64,000 bases of DNA from DASSFG01 sp035547915 (GCA_035547915.1 DASZTS010000054.1:23366-87365); one strand, 5' to 3'. Counted from the stretch's first letter, positions 1-8,701 are shown. The notes: generated by a model not told the origin, from the letters alone. Numbers and translations are program-made.

Positions 1-2
1 TG

Positions 3-617
3 CTCGACGCGCTGGCCAAGGACTTTGTCGAACATCGCTTCGACCGCAAGTACATCTTGCGCACGATCCTGAACAGCCGGACCTATCAACTCAGTTCCCG
101 CAAGAACGAGTTCAATCAGAGCGACGTGAAGTATTTTTCACACGCGCGCACGCGGTTGCTCTCGGCCGAGCAGCTCTTGGATGCCATCTGCCAGGTGACG
201 AGCGTGGCCGAAAAGTTTGCCGGAATGCCGCTGGGCACGCGGGCCACGCAGTTGCCTAGCCCCGACGTGGACAATTACTTCCTCAAGGTATTTGGCCAGC
301 CGGCACGTGAGACGGCCTGCCAGTGCGAGCGCTCGAGCGATTCAAACTTGTCGCAGGCGCTGCAGATGATCAACGGCCCGCTGGTGCACGGCAAGGTCCG
401 CGATGAGAACAACCGCTTCCGTCAACTGCTGAAGACCGGCAAGACGAACGAGGAGATCATCACCGAGTTGTACTTGGCGGCATTCGCCCGCAAGCCGAGC
501 GAACATGAAATGTCGATCGCCGTGAACCATATTGCCACCAGTGGCGACCAGGTGCGCGGACTCGAGGACGTGTGCTGGGCTCTGCTCAATGCCAACGAGT
601 TTTTGTTCCAACATTGA
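3..617 (+). CDS. DUF1553 domain protein, C-terminal part (gene runs off the left edge)
   Basis: The reading frame is open from the first bases of the window to a TGA at 615-617, so only the last 204 residues are present. The text around residues 10-35, which includes DRKYILRTILNSRTYQLSS, is the familiar core of DUF1553, a C-terminal domain of large planctomycete proteins that usually also carry a PSCyt1 cytochrome c domain and DUF1549 and are exported. The tail, with an FARKPSEHE-type motif, matches the end of that family. The next gene downstream is a PSCyt1/WD40 protein, the usual partner of DUF1549/1553 genes in planctomycetes. The biochemical role of the family is not established. No start can be given because it lies outside the window. 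Confidence 0.88.
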   Translation, partial: LDALAKDFVEHRFDRKYILRTILNSRTYQLSSRKNEFNQSDVKYFSHARTRLLSAEQLLDAICQVTSVAEKFAGMPLGTRATQLPSPDVDNYFLKVFGQPARETACQCERSSDSNLSQALQMINGPLVHGKVRDENNRFRQLLKTGKTNEEIITELYLAAFARKPSEHEMSIAVNHIATSGDQVRGLEDVCWALLNANEFLFQH

Positions 618-723
618 TCGCTTGGCACACGCCGGTCGGTATCGAGGTCGGTATCAGGCGAGTCGGCGTGAACCAAACCTCGCCGCCAACCTAGCGCTCA
701 ACATCCAGAAAGTCAGAAGCAAG

Positions 724-2133
724 ATGTCTACGATACGCTCCCTCTTCTGTGCTTCGCTCATTGCCGTCATCGCCGCGGCGGACTGGAACTCGGCCACCGC
801 CCAGGACCAGGCCGCGGCGCCGGTCAGTTTTTCCAAGGACGTCGCCCCGATCCTGTTGAAAAGCTGCCAAGCTTGCCATGGGCCGAACGACGCCAAAGGT
901 GGCTTTCAGCTTTCCAACTACACGGCACTGATGAAGCCGGGCGACTCGGGGTCGCCCTCGATCACACCGGGCAAGGCGGACGCGAGCGAAGTCCTGCGTC
1001 TGATCAGCTCGCAGGACAAGGACGAGCGCATGCCGAAGGACGGCGATCCGTTGCCGGCCGACAAGATCGCCCTGGTGAAGAAATGGATCGAAGAAGGCGC
1101 GAAGTTCGACGGCCCCGATCCGAGCGCGGTTCTCGCTTCGATCGTACCCAAAGAACCACGGCCCTCGGCGCCGCAGGCCTACCCCCGCCCGATCCTTGTG
1201 ACCGCTGTGGCGTTTCGGCCCGACGGGCAGGAACTGGCCGTGGGCGGGTATTACGAAATCACGATTTGGAATCCGACGACGGGTGCGTTGCTGCGCCGCA
1301 TCGGCAACATCGACCAACGCACGTTCGCCCTGGCATACAACAACGAGGGCACGCTGCTCGCGGCCGCCAGTGGCACCCCCGGTATCTCGGGCGAGGTGGC
1401 CCTTCTCGATCCGAACCAGGGAACGGTCGTCAAAGTCTTGAGCAACATGTCGGATAACGCGCTCGATGTGCAGTTCAATCCGGCCGGTAACAAGCTGGCC
1501 GCTTGTTCGGCCGACCGCTCGATACGCATCTTCGACGTGGCCAGCGGAGCGCAAGAGAAGATCATCGAAGATCACGCCGACTGGGTCATGGGCATCGCCT
1601 GGAGTCCCGACGGTACCAAGCTCGCGTCGGCCAGCCGCGACAAGACGGCCAAGGTATTCGACGCGGTCAAGGGCGAATCGCTGGCCACCTTCCCAGGGCA
1701 TCAGGAGGTGGTGTATGGCGTCTCCTTCTCAGCCGACGGCGCGCAGGTTTTCACCGGCGGCGGCAATAAGGTGATTCACGTTTGGAATCCGAACGACGGC
1801 AACAAGATCGCCGACATCGGCGGCTTTGGGGGTGAAGTGTTCAAGGTGCTGGTGCGGAAGGACATGGTCTATAGCTGCTCCGCCGACAAGACGGCTCGCC
1901 AGCACAAGACGGCCGATCGTAGCCAGGTGCGCGCGTTCAGCGGCCACACCGATTGGATCTATTCGCTGGCGTACAACGAGGCCACACAGCGGTTGGCCAC
2001 CGGCAGCTTTGACGGCGAGGTCCGTGTCTGGAACCTGGCCGACGGTACGCAGATCGCCGCCTTCAAAGCGGCCCCCGGGTTCCCGCCCGCTGCTCCGCCG
2101 GCCGCGGCAGTAGCTCCGGCGGCGGCAAAATGA
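724..2133 (+). CDS. Secreted PSCyt1 cytochrome c domain plus WD40 repeat protein
   Basis: This is a 469-residue protein. The ATG at 724 was chosen because it opens a clear signal peptide (about residues 1-26, ending SATAQ); the frame upstream of it has no such signal. A haem-c motif CQACH at residues 48-52 sits in a planctomycete-type cytochrome c domain (about 33-130). WD40 repeats forming a beta-propeller follow from about 155 to 445, with repeated SPDGTKLASAS- and VWNLADG-type blades. The tail is rich in Ala and Pro. It lies 106 bases after the DUF1553 gene and overlaps the next start by four bases (ATGA), so the three genes probably form one operon. The protein should be exported; an electron-transfer or surface-binding role is inference. 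Confidence 0.88.
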   Translation: MSTIRSLFCASLIAVIAAADWNSATAQDQAAAPVSFSKDVAPILLKSCQACHGPNDAKGGFQLSNYTALMKPGDSGSPSITPGKADASEVLRLISSQDKDERMPKDGDPLPADKIALVKKWIEEGAKFDGPDPSAVLASIVPKEPRPSAPQAYPRPILVTAVAFRPDGQELAVGGYYEITIWNPTTGALLRRIGNIDQRTFALAYNNEGTLLAAASGTPGISGEVALLDPNQGTVVKVLSNMSDNALDVQFNPAGNKLAACSADRSIRIFDVASGAQEKIIEDHADWVMGIAWSPDGTKLASASRDKTAKVFDAVKGESLATFPGHQEVVYGVSFSADGAQVFTGGGNKVIHVWNPNDGNKIADIGGFGGEVFKVLVRKDMVYSCSADKTARQHKTADRSQVRAFSGHTDWIYSLAYNEATQRLATGSFDGEVRVWNLADGTQIAAFKAAPGFPPAAPPAAAVAPAAAK

Positions 2134-2531
2134 CCCGCGAACGGCAACTACAGCTTTTGCTGCGAGCGCTCGGCACGCTCGATCTGTTAGCCTTCTTCGC
2201 GGTCTTCATGCCATACGACTGGATGGCGGCAGCCCATGCCTCGCTCGGCATGGGCGAGTTGCCGCAGGCGCCGGTCGTCGACTATCTGGCACGCAGTGCT
2301 TCGCTGATGTACGCCCAGCACGGCGCCGTATTTCTCTTCCTCAGCCGCGATGTGCGCCATTACCGCGATCTCATTTGCTTGATGGCCGTCATCGCCCTGA
2401 TATCGGGTGGCATCATGCTCGCCATCGACCTACTCGCGCCCATTCCGCTGTTTTGGACGATCATCGAAGGTCCGGGCTACGTGGTCCTGGCAACAATGGT
2501 GCTCGTGCTCGCGCGACGCACGGCGTCTTAA
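2130..2531 (+). CDS. Small four-helix membrane protein
   Basis: This is a 133-residue hydrophobic protein that starts at the ATG sharing four bases with the stop of the WD40 cytochrome gene, so translation is probably coupled. Three to four membrane segments are visible: about residues 12-30, 55-72, 80-100 and 108-128. I recognise no family and see no catalytic motif. Its TAA stop (2529-2531) lies inside the end of a dispersed repeat element that begins at 2528. It is probably an inner-membrane protein of the same operon, but its function is unknown. Confidence 0.7.
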   Translation: MTRERQLQLLLRALGTLDLLAFFAVFMPYDWMAAAHASLGMGELPQAPVVDYLARSASLMYAQHGAVFLFLSRDVRHYRDLICLMAVIALISGGIMLAIDLLAPIPLFWTIIEGPGYVVLATMVLVLARRTAS

Positions 2532-2634
2532 GAGCGGCTGACAGAACCCGAAAGTCCGAGCGCCTTGGGCGCAAGAATCGGCCGTGAAACGCCGATTCCT
2601 GTGAAGCTAAATCCGGTTTTGTCGGTTGCTCTAA
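2528..2634 (+). repeat. Dispersed palindromic repeat, copy A
   Basis: This is a full-length copy of about 107 bp. The outer ends, TTAAGAGCGGCTGACAGAAC and the complement of GTTTTGTCGGTTGCTCTAA, form an imperfect terminal inverted repeat. The centre is a hairpin: GAATCGGC (2575-2582), loop CGTGAAAC, GCCGATTC (2591-2598). Relative to copy E one A-T pair of the stem is G-C on both sides, which keeps the pairing. The left end supplies the TAA stop of the membrane protein before it. Confidence 0.85.
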
Positions 2635-2902
2635 GCACCAGGAAGCGTTCTCAAAATCCCCGGCTCGCCTCTCGACCTGGTTCTTCACGAACCTGCGCGG
2701 CGGCTTTTGAGGCGGTGCTGGCGTCCCAATCCGGCCAATCGGCCGGGCGATGTCCCTTCTCGGTGACTGGCACAATCGTTGCTCGCCTGGCCAACAATGG
2801 ACCGCATGCATCCGCGGCACGCCGCCGCGACGCTTTGCCCGTGAAGGACCCATCACGCTTCAAAACATTCTTGCAAGATAAAAGGCAAAGGGAGGAGAGA
2901 AC
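2635..2902. other. Gene-free spacer after repeat A
   Basis: Apart from repeat A just before it, this spacer holds no convincing gene. A small open frame crosses it but starts inside the repeat and resembles nothing. A strong ribosome binding site (GGGAGGAG, about 2890-2897) sits at its right end, in front of the ATG at 2903. I could not pick out a confident promoter. Confidence 0.5.
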
Positions 2903-4315
2903 ATGCTGTTACGCCGATCGATCGCCCTGACTTTGGGTGCTGGCTGCTGGCAGCTTGCCACCATCGCGGCACTCGCCCAATACAACGGCCCCGCCCCTGG
3001 CGGTCCCCAACAGGGTCGGCCGACGGTTGCGAGACGACCTATCGAACGGGCCGGCGCTTTGCGCCGCAACGATATGCCGTTGCGCAACACCGACGCGACC
3101 ATCAACGAAGTCATTACGCCGATTCCATTGACGGCCGCGCGCTTGGAAGCCGCGAAGGACGGCGTCGATCGTCAGATCCGCGACGCGGTCGAAGACCTGC
3201 GGCCACAAATGCGTCAATTGTTCCCCGACAAGCTCGATGCACTCTCCGGCACCTCGGGCTGGACCCCCGAAGCGCGCACCACCCTGACCAAGGCGCTGCG
3301 TGCGGGCGATCCGGAACAGATCTATGAAGCGTGGTTGCAGGCAGAGCCCAACAATACCTCGGGCGCCGAACGCATCGCGCGTGAGGCCGAATTGCAGCGG
3401 GCCTTCAAGCGTTTGGAACAGAGCGGCGAGGAAGGCAGCGCCACCAGCGCGCAAATAGAGGATCTTCGCGACGCGCTCGACAAGTTGGCCGTCTCGGTCG
3501 ACCTGGCCGGCCAACTCGGTGGAGAGCTGGACGCGTTGGATACCTGGGTACGAATTCAGGAAATCCTCGACGAGGCCGAACCCGATACGGGTGCCGCCAA
3601 GGCACTGCCCAGGGGCCGCGTCAAATTGATCAAGAACCCGAACCTGTCGGTGGGCACGGCCGTCGTGCTGAACAATACGACCGTGATGGTGGGAAGCCGT
3701 GGGCACGGCGGGGTGGAAATCGTCCGCGGCAACGCGGCCGAAGCACTCGGCCTCTCCGTGATCAACGACGAACCGCTCGCCGATGCGGAAGGTTCTCCGC
3801 AGCGCAGCGGCACGCTCATCATGAATCCGCGCAAGCACGGCGAGACCATCCGCTATGTCCTCAACGGCGAGGAATATGTCATGCGGCCCGGCACGTCGCA
3901 ACGCCTGCGTACCGGACAGGCGTGGCGGATCGGATACGACCGTGGTGGCGACTCGGGCCTCGCCGAGTATTCCCTCACGGATGGCACCTATGTCTGGACA
4001 CCGACCGACCGAGGCTGGCAACTCTATAAGCAGCGTTACGACCTCGTCATCGATAACTCGCGCAATCCACGCGACTTCCATTTCGTGGTCAACGACGAAC
4101 CGCTCGTGGTCCGCGCGGGACATTCGCGCAAGATCAGCAACGCCTACCCAATCGCCATTGAATACGATCGCGGTAACGGAACCGAACGGGTGACCAAGAT
4201 CGTCAACTTCAGCGGTAACGTCGAGGTCGGCGTGAATGCCGAAGACAATCTGCTCGACCTGTTCGCCGAGCAAGGCAATGCCAAGCGAGCCCAAGAACCG
4301 GAGCTGTTCCAATAA
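2903..4315 (+). CDS. Secreted protein with a duplicated C-terminal beta domain
   Basis: This is a 470-residue protein with an ATG preceded by a strong GGGAGGAG site. Residues 1 to about 25 are a signal peptide ending ALAQ. The middle (about 75-230) is charged and helical, with many Glu, Asp and Arg. The C-terminal third holds two related beta units, at about residues 300-380 and 380-455. Each unit follows the pattern NP..., a Val/Leu-rich strand with VLNGEEYVMRPG or VVNDEPLVVRAG, then a YDRG turn. I do not recognise the family. It is followed by an intrinsic terminator at 4371-4409, so it is probably the last gene of its transcript. An exported or periplasmic location is supported; the function is unknown. 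Confidence 0.75.
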   Translation: MLLRRSIALTLGAGCWQLATIAALAQYNGPAPGGPQQGRPTVARRPIERAGALRRNDMPLRNTDATINEVITPIPLTAARLEAAKDGVDRQIRDAVEDLRPQMRQLFPDKLDALSGTSGWTPEARTTLTKALRAGDPEQIYEAWLQAEPNNTSGAERIAREAELQRAFKRLEQSGEEGSATSAQIEDLRDALDKLAVSVDLAGQLGGELDALDTWVRIQEILDEAEPDTGAAKALPRGRVKLIKNPNLSVGTAVVLNNTTVMVGSRGHGGVEIVRGNAAEALGLSVINDEPLADAEGSPQRSGTLIMNPRKHGETIRYVLNGEEYVMRPGTSQRLRTGQAWRIGYDRGGDSGLAEYSLTDGTYVWTPTDRGWQLYKQRYDLVIDNSRNPRDFHFVVNDEPLVVRAGHSRKISNAYPIAIEYDRGNGTERVTKIVNFSGNVEVGVNAEDNLLDLFAEQGNAKRAQEPELFQ

Positions 4316-4370
4316 CCGGCCGATACTTGCGGCCGTTGGGCCAACCGGGCCCTTGATAAACTCCGTGTGG

Positions 4371-4409
4371 CCCCGCGTGTCGGCCCTAGCGCCGCACGCG
4401 GGGTTTTTT
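4371..4409 (+). terminator. Intrinsic terminator of the secreted-protein gene
   Basis: A nine-base-pair GC stem, CCCCGCGTG (4371-4379) with CACGCGGGG (4395-4403), has a 15-base loop and is followed directly by six T residues on the plus strand. It lies 55 bases after the stop at 4315 and before the convergent scpB end at 4446. The T-run is only on the plus side, so it serves the plus-strand gene. Confidence 0.85.
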
Positions 4410-4445
4410 GTTCCCACGTATCGACAGAAATCGCTTCGCGCCGCA

Positions 4446-5270
4446 TCAACGGCGTTCGACGTCTTGGCTGCGGGGCAGATCGTCGAGCGATTCGATGCCC
4501 AGCAGCGTTAAGAAACGGTCGGTCGTATAATAGCGGGCGAGGCGCCGGTCCTGCGGATCTCGCTCGATGCGCAGCAGTTGGCGGCGGACGAGTTGCGACA
4601 GAACCGCGCTACTCGGTCGCCCGCGCAGCCGTGACACATCGTCCGACGTCTGTGCGCCATTATAGGCAATCAGTGACAGAATCTCGACGGCGGCCGGCGA
4701 CAGACGGGCCTGGCGATTGCGGCCGAAGAATTTGTCGACGACCGACGTATACGGCTCGCGGAGGGCGAGCCGGTAGCCCTCGCCGTGCCCTTCGATGCGG
4801 TAAGGCCGTCCGTCGGCTTCGTACCGCTCGTTCAAATCGCGCACGAGATCGTCGATCTCCGTAGGGCGGACGCCCCGCATCATGCTCGCGACACGCCGGC
4901 TCGTAAGCGGTTCGTTGCCCGCGCCGCCGACGAACAACATCGCCTCCAAGATCGTCCGCGGGGCGATCTCGCAGCCGACCGCATCGTCGATCTCGGCCGC
5001 GGGCCGGGCAGGCGCTTCCTCCAGCCCAGCGGCCGCCTCATCGGCACTCGCAGCCGGCGCTCCGTACGGATCGTGGCCGCCCGACAGCATCTCGGCAAAG
5101 GCCGCATTGAGGTCGTCGAGCGACAGCCCGCCGTCGCCAGGCGGTTGACGGAATTCGTGCAACCCGAACTCGCCGGCGCTCGGCTGCGATCGATCTTCGT
5201 CCCTGGAGGTCATTTCGCTGCCAACGCGGCCTTCCGGACGCGCCTCTTCTATTTCTGCCGCTTCGCCCAC
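4446..5270 (-). CDS. scpB: Segregation and condensation protein B (ScpB)
   Basis: This 274-residue protein would act with ScpA and SMC in chromosome condensation; neither partner is in the window. From about residue 104 it matches ScpB, a pair of winged-helix domains: TILEAMLFVGG, then YRIEGHGEGYRLAL, LSPAAVEILSLIAYN and GRPSSAVLSQLVRRQLL. The first 100 residues are an acidic, low-complexity extension absent from ordinary ScpB. The given start is a GTG that overlaps the end of the preceding isomerase gene by 22 bases. An ATG at 5213 (residue 20) is an equally possible start, and neither has a strong ribosome binding site. It is the third gene of a minus-strand operon. Confidence 0.88.
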   Translation of the reverse strand: MGEAAEIEEARPEGRVGSEMTSRDEDRSQPSAGEFGLHEFRQPPGDGGLSLDDLNAAFAEMLSGGHDPYGAPAASADEAAAGLEEAPARPAAEIDDAVGCEIAPRTILEAMLFVGGAGNEPLTSRRVASMMRGVRPTEIDDLVRDLNERYEADGRPYRIEGHGEGYRLALREPYTSVVDKFFGRNRQARLSPAAVEILSLIAYNGAQTSDDVSRLRGRPSSAVLSQLVRRQLLRIERDPQDRRLARYYTTDRFLTLLGIESLDDLPRSQDVERR

Positions 5271-6100
5271 TCACTCTTGATGAAGGCCAGGCCGTCGCGG
5301 GCAAGTTGGTCTTCACTCTCGAACATCCGCCGCCAGATTTTGGTAGCCGCGGCCAAGGCGGGCAAGGCCAATCCGAAGGCTTCGATGACGAACCAGCCGT
5401 CGTATCCCGTTTGCTTGAGCGTGTCGAACGTCAGGTCCCAGTGCACGTGGCCATGACCGGGAGTGCCGCGGTCATTCTCGGAGAGGTGAACGTGCACCGT
5501 ATACTCCGAACAGCAACGGATGGCCTGGGCGATATCCTTCTCTTCGATATTCGCGTGGAACGTGTCGTACATCATGCGGCAGTTGGGATGCCCGACGTCG
5601 CGGATGAAGCGCGCGGTGTCGGCGGCCGTGTTCAGCAAGTAACACTCGAAGCGATTGAGGTATTCGACCGCCAGCGTCACGCCGCATTGGCCGGCGTGCT
5701 CGGCCACGGCCCGCATGCTCTCGACACCCCACTTCCATTCGTCGGCTGACGGGCCACCGCCGGTGAAGCCGCCGAGTTCCGAGTGGAACGGACCGGCCAT
5801 GATCTTCGCGCCGACCGCCTGGGCGCAATCGAGGATGCGTTTGTTGTTCTCGACGCCCAACGCGCGCACCTTGGCATCGGGGCTGATCGGATTGTCGGCC
5901 GCTAACCGGCAGGTGACCACCGTTCGTTCGAGACCGACGTCGTCAAACCATCGACCGAGCGCGGCATATTTCTTTGTATCGTGGTCGAAGATGGGAAATT
6001 CGACACCGTCGTAGCCCATCTGTTTCAGCCGTTCCATGAGCGGCCGATGAGCATCGGTGAGGGTGTCGGTCCAGAGCAGCATATTCATGCCGAATTTCAT
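5249..6100 (-). CDS. Sugar isomerase/epimerase, TIM-barrel (tagatose 3-epimerase / hydroxypyruvate isomerase type)
   Basis: This is a 283-residue protein. The ATG at 6100 was chosen because MKFGMNMLLWTD is the usual family N-terminus, it has GAGG about ten bases upstream, and it overlaps the previous stop as ATGA. Visible family residues include the metal-ligand Glu in AVEYLNRFE, the MYDTFHANIEE block, HLSENDRGTPGHG and the late Glu in FVIEAFG. The fold is that of the xylose-isomerase-like AP-endonuclease-2 superfamily, with metal-dependent epimerisation of keto-sugars. The exact sugar cannot be told. It is coupled to the gene before it and overlaps the proposed scpB start. Confidence 0.85.
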   Translation of the reverse strand: MKFGMNMLLWTDTLTDAHRPLMERLKQMGYDGVEFPIFDHDTKKYAALGRWFDDVGLERTVVTCRLAADNPISPDAKVRALGVENNKRILDCAQAVGAKIMAGPFHSELGGFTGGGPSADEWKWGVESMRAVAEHAGQCGVTLAVEYLNRFECYLLNTAADTARFIRDVGHPNCRMMYDTFHANIEEKDIAQAIRCCSEYTVHVHLSENDRGTPGHGHVHWDLTFDTLKQTGYDGWFVIEAFGLALPALAAATKIWRRMFESEDQLARDGLAFIKSEWAKRQK

Positions 6101-6771
6101 GAAGGCAACCTCGCAGTGTGAGAATTCTCCGGCGTGAGCAGATCGTCGCACCGCTCACCGACCGACTCCCGCATGGCGGGGATCAGGTCGCCGAAGGTCG
6201 GCGGTAGCAGGGGCAGCCCCACGCGCCGCATGACTTGGTTCAACCGGTAACACAGTTTGCCATCGTCCAGGTAATCCCACAAGAATCGCTCGCGAAGAAA
6301 AAGGGGAATGAATTCCCCGAGCGATGTGGGCCGAGCGGTGGCCATGCGAGCCACCGCCTCCTCCAACCATTGACCGTCGATGTCGGCCAGTGCCGTGTAG
6401 TACGCTTCCAGTTCGGCCGGAGCGCGGGCGGTCAGGCAAGCATCGAGTAGGATCTCGACCAGGATATGGCCGAGGAAGCTGGGCCGCAGTCCATCGTCGC
6501 CGGGCATCTGGTCGCGGATCAAGGCCGTGAACCGCCATGACAATTCGGCGAACGCCCGCGTTTCGTGGAACCATCCGTCGTCGGTGTGATGGCGCACAAT
6601 GCCCCGCGCCACGGCGGCCACGCGCGGGTCGACATCGTCGACAAACGGCCGGGCCAGCTTCGATCTCGCCCTCACCCGCCGCGCCACCACATTGAGCCAG
6701 TCGGGCACCGCCGTACCAGCTAACACATAGGGTTCGTCGAGGAACCGGCGGCCGTGGGCAAAGTAGTTCAT
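6097..6771 (-). CDS. Conserved protein, possibly ACP-phosphodiesterase-like
   Basis: This is a 224-residue protein. The ATG at 6771 has a GGGGGG run immediately upstream and begins MNYFAHGRRFLDEPYVLAG, which resembles the start of AcpH-type acyl-carrier-protein phosphodiesterases (MNFLAHLHL...GN..ADF). The GIVRHHTDDGWFHE segment near residue 65 and HILVEILLD near residue 115 could be the His/Asp metal site of an HD-like helical fold. The resemblance is weak, so the function is only a suggestion. It is the first gene of the minus-strand operon leading into the sugar isomerase (four-base overlap) and scpB, and it is divergent from the poly-HTH gene. Confidence 0.65.
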   Translation of the reverse strand: MNYFAHGRRFLDEPYVLAGTAVPDWLNVVARRVRARSKLARPFVDDVDPRVAAVARGIVRHHTDDGWFHETRAFAELSWRFTALIRDQMPGDDGLRPSFLGHILVEILLDACLTARAPAELEAYYTALADIDGQWLEEAVARMATARPTSLGEFIPLFLRERFLWDYLDDGKLCYRLNQVMRRVGLPLLPPTFGDLIPAMRESVGERCDDLLTPENSHTARLPS

Positions 6772-6810
6772 GCCCCCCCAACATAGAACCTGCAGCGCCC
6801 TGTTTACAAC

Positions 6811-6838
6811 TGGACACATAAAACAATGTTGATATGAT
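6811..6838 (+). promoter_or_regulatory. Candidate sigma70-type promoter for the poly-HTH gene
   Basis: TGGACA (6811-6816) and TATGAT (6833-6838) each match the sigma70 consensus at five of six positions and are 16 bases apart. Transcription would begin near 6845, giving a leader of about 50 bases to the ATG at 6896. The site is in the 124-base divergent spacer and is AT-rich relative to its surroundings. Confidence 0.5.
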
Positions 6839-6895
6839 AGCACTTGGCTACTCGGGGCTCCCCACCTAACGTCGTCCCGCCGAGAACACCTTGCC

Positions 6896-8701
6896 ATGCT
6901 GCGCCGCTCGACGCCCAACGGGCAGCAATTGACCGGTCACGCCCTGCGCAACGAAAACTTGCGGCGCCGCTCGTTGGCGCGGAGCGCCTCGGCGCCACCC
7001 CTGGCGCGCGCGGTCGTGGAAATTCGCGCCCGTTCCTTGGGCATGACCCGCCTGGAACTAGCCCGTCGCTCCGGAATCGGACGCGGTACGCTACGCGACC
7101 TTGAACTCGGGGTGCATCGTCCCACGCGGCAGACGTTGCAACGATTCATCGAATTCTGCACTCCTTATGGCGTGCCAGAAGAAAAGATCGCCCAGCTCCT
7201 GAATCTCTATACGGGCCCTTGCGAATCGCTGGAGCACCTGATCGCCCGCTTGGAGCTGCGTGCGGGGTCGGCCCGTGAGCTTGCGCGGCGAGCGGGCATC
7301 AGCGCGAGTACACTCTGGGAATACCGGCGCGGAAATTTTCCTTTATCGTGGTCGCTGCTGGTCAAGCTGTGCCAGGCTGTGGGACAGGAGACCGCATCGG
7401 CCGAGCAGCTCTGGCACGCCTGCCAGCGGAGGCGGCTCGTCGATCGCGGCTATCCCGAGGCATGGGCGGAGTTCTGCGTCTGGTGCGATCGGGGCAACGT
7501 CCCCCTCAGTCGGCTCACCCGCTTCGGCATCACCAGTGCCGCACTGCGCCGGCTGCGGTACCTGGAGTTACCGGCCTGGACTTCGATCGTTCAGGCAGCC
7601 AAAAAGCTTTGCCGCGATGAAGACGAACTGAAGCGCCTGAAGGATTGCTGGAACCGCGACGTGGCGGCCCAACGGGAAGGGCAGAAGGACGAATTCGGTC
7701 CAGAAATACGCCGACTGAGGGTGAAGCGCGGCCTGCGACGGCGCGAGCTGGCCGACTTGTTCGGTGTCGGTGGCAAGAAGCCGGCACGTATCATCAAATA
7801 CGTCGAGGAGGACGGCTACTACTCGGTGTGCGTCTTTCCCGCCGGATTGGCGGCCGTGCTGACCGACGACGCGCAGGAACAACAAAGGCTGCTCTTTCTG
7901 TGGCGGCGCCGCCGCTCGCAATTCATCCGCCGGCGCCGACCGGAGACGCGCGGCGATTTACGCTTACAGCGCGAGGTCTTCGGCCTCACGCTCGACGACG
8001 TCCCCGAGGTATTGGGTTACTCGAGCCTCGAATACCAACGCATCGAACGGGGCGTCGAGCCGCTCTCCGAGAGCGCGGGCCAGCGTATTTTGGAGGCCTT
8101 CGCGCGGGCCGGTCGCGAGCGGGTGGCGGCCCTCATGGCGCGACGACAGGCGCGCTTGCGCGACGCCAGCGCTTGGCAGTCACCTTCGTCGGCCGCCGAA
8201 TTGATCTCGCTCCTCGCTCAACGCGAAAGCGGACTCGCTCCGCTCGCCCGGCAACTTAAACGCGCGGGCTGTCGAGGTGTGTCGGTGCCACGGCTGCGAG
8301 CGGTGGCGCGAGGTGAGGATCTGCCCGCGTGGTGCTGGTTGAAAGAGGTCGCCCGCTTGATGAAAGTCGGCGATCTCGGCCCGCTGCGCGAAGACTGGCA
8401 GGAGCGCTATCGGCAAGGGCTGCAAGGCGCGAAGCTGCCGCCATTGGCGGTCGAAGTGCGAATGCTCCTGGCCGAGGCGGCCAACAGCGTGCGCGAATTC
8501 AGCCAGCGACTGCCGTTCAATTATTCGGTCCTCGTGCGCGACCTGGGCCGTATCGACCGCGGCCAATCGATCGCCTGGTTCCACATCGAGCGACTCTTGG
8601 CAGCCGCCGGCATGGCAACCCATCACGATCGCTGGCAAGAGATCCGCATCCTTTGGTGTACGGCCGAGAATCAGCTCAAACGCCGCCATACGGCCGGTTG
8701 A
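6896..8701 (+). CDS. Protein of about seven tandem XRE-like helix-turn-helix units
   Basis: This is a 601-residue, Arg-rich, basic protein with no signal peptide. It can be read as a string of Cro/XRE-like HTH units of 60-80 residues, centred at about 40-90, 112-165, 195-245, 268-310, 353-405, 433-490 and 517-575. The clearest are unit 1 (TRLELARRSGIGRGTLRDLE), unit 2 (ARELARRAGISASTLWEYRR) and unit 5 (GLTLDDVPEVLGYSSLEYQR). The others keep the helix pattern but are more diverged. No enzymatic, sensor or oligomerisation domain is seen. It has its own candidate promoter and is divergent from the AcpH-like/isomerase/scpB operon, which it could regulate. A long DNA-binding or nucleoid-type role is inference. 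Confidence 0.8.
   Translation: MLRRSTPNGQQLTGHALRNENLRRRSLARSASAPPLARAVVEIRARSLGMTRLELARRSGIGRGTLRDLELGVHRPTRQTLQRFIEFCTPYGVPEEKIAQLLNLYTGPCESLEHLIARLELRAGSARELARRAGISASTLWEYRRGNFPLSWSLLVKLCQAVGQETASAEQLWHACQRRRLVDRGYPEAWAEFCVWCDRGNVPLSRLTRFGITSAALRRLRYLELPAWTSIVQAAKKLCRDEDELKRLKDCWNRDVAAQREGQKDEFGPEIRRLRVKRGLRRRELADLFGVGGKKPARIIKYVEEDGYYSVCVFPAGLAAVLTDDAQEQQRLLFLWRRRRSQFIRRRRPETRGDLRLQREVFGLTLDDVPEVLGYSSLEYQRIERGVEPLSESAGQRILEAFARAGRERVAALMARRQARLRDASAWQSPSSAAELISLLAQRESGLAPLARQLKRAGCRGVSVPRLRAVARGEDLPAWCWLKEVARLMKVGDLGPLREDWQERYRQGLQGAKLPPLAVEVRMLLAEAANSVREFSQRLPFNYSVLVRDLGRIDRGQSIAWFHIERLLAAAGMATHHDRWQEIRILWCTAENQLKRRHTAG

Noticed and set aside
691..1701. Long minus-strand open frame (336 codons) opposite the WD40 cytochrome gene
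   Set aside because: It is Arg-rich antisense translation of a well-supported gene in GC-rich DNA and shows no family resemblance.
2565..2930. Open frame of 121 codons between the membrane protein and the secreted protein
   Set aside because: Its start and first residues are translated repeat sequence, the same text that appears upstream of purB, and the rest has no resemblance to any family.
2909..4417. Minus-strand open frame of 502 codons opposite the secreted protein
   Set aside because: It runs antisense through a gene with signal peptide and strong ribosome site, and across the terminator; no family match.
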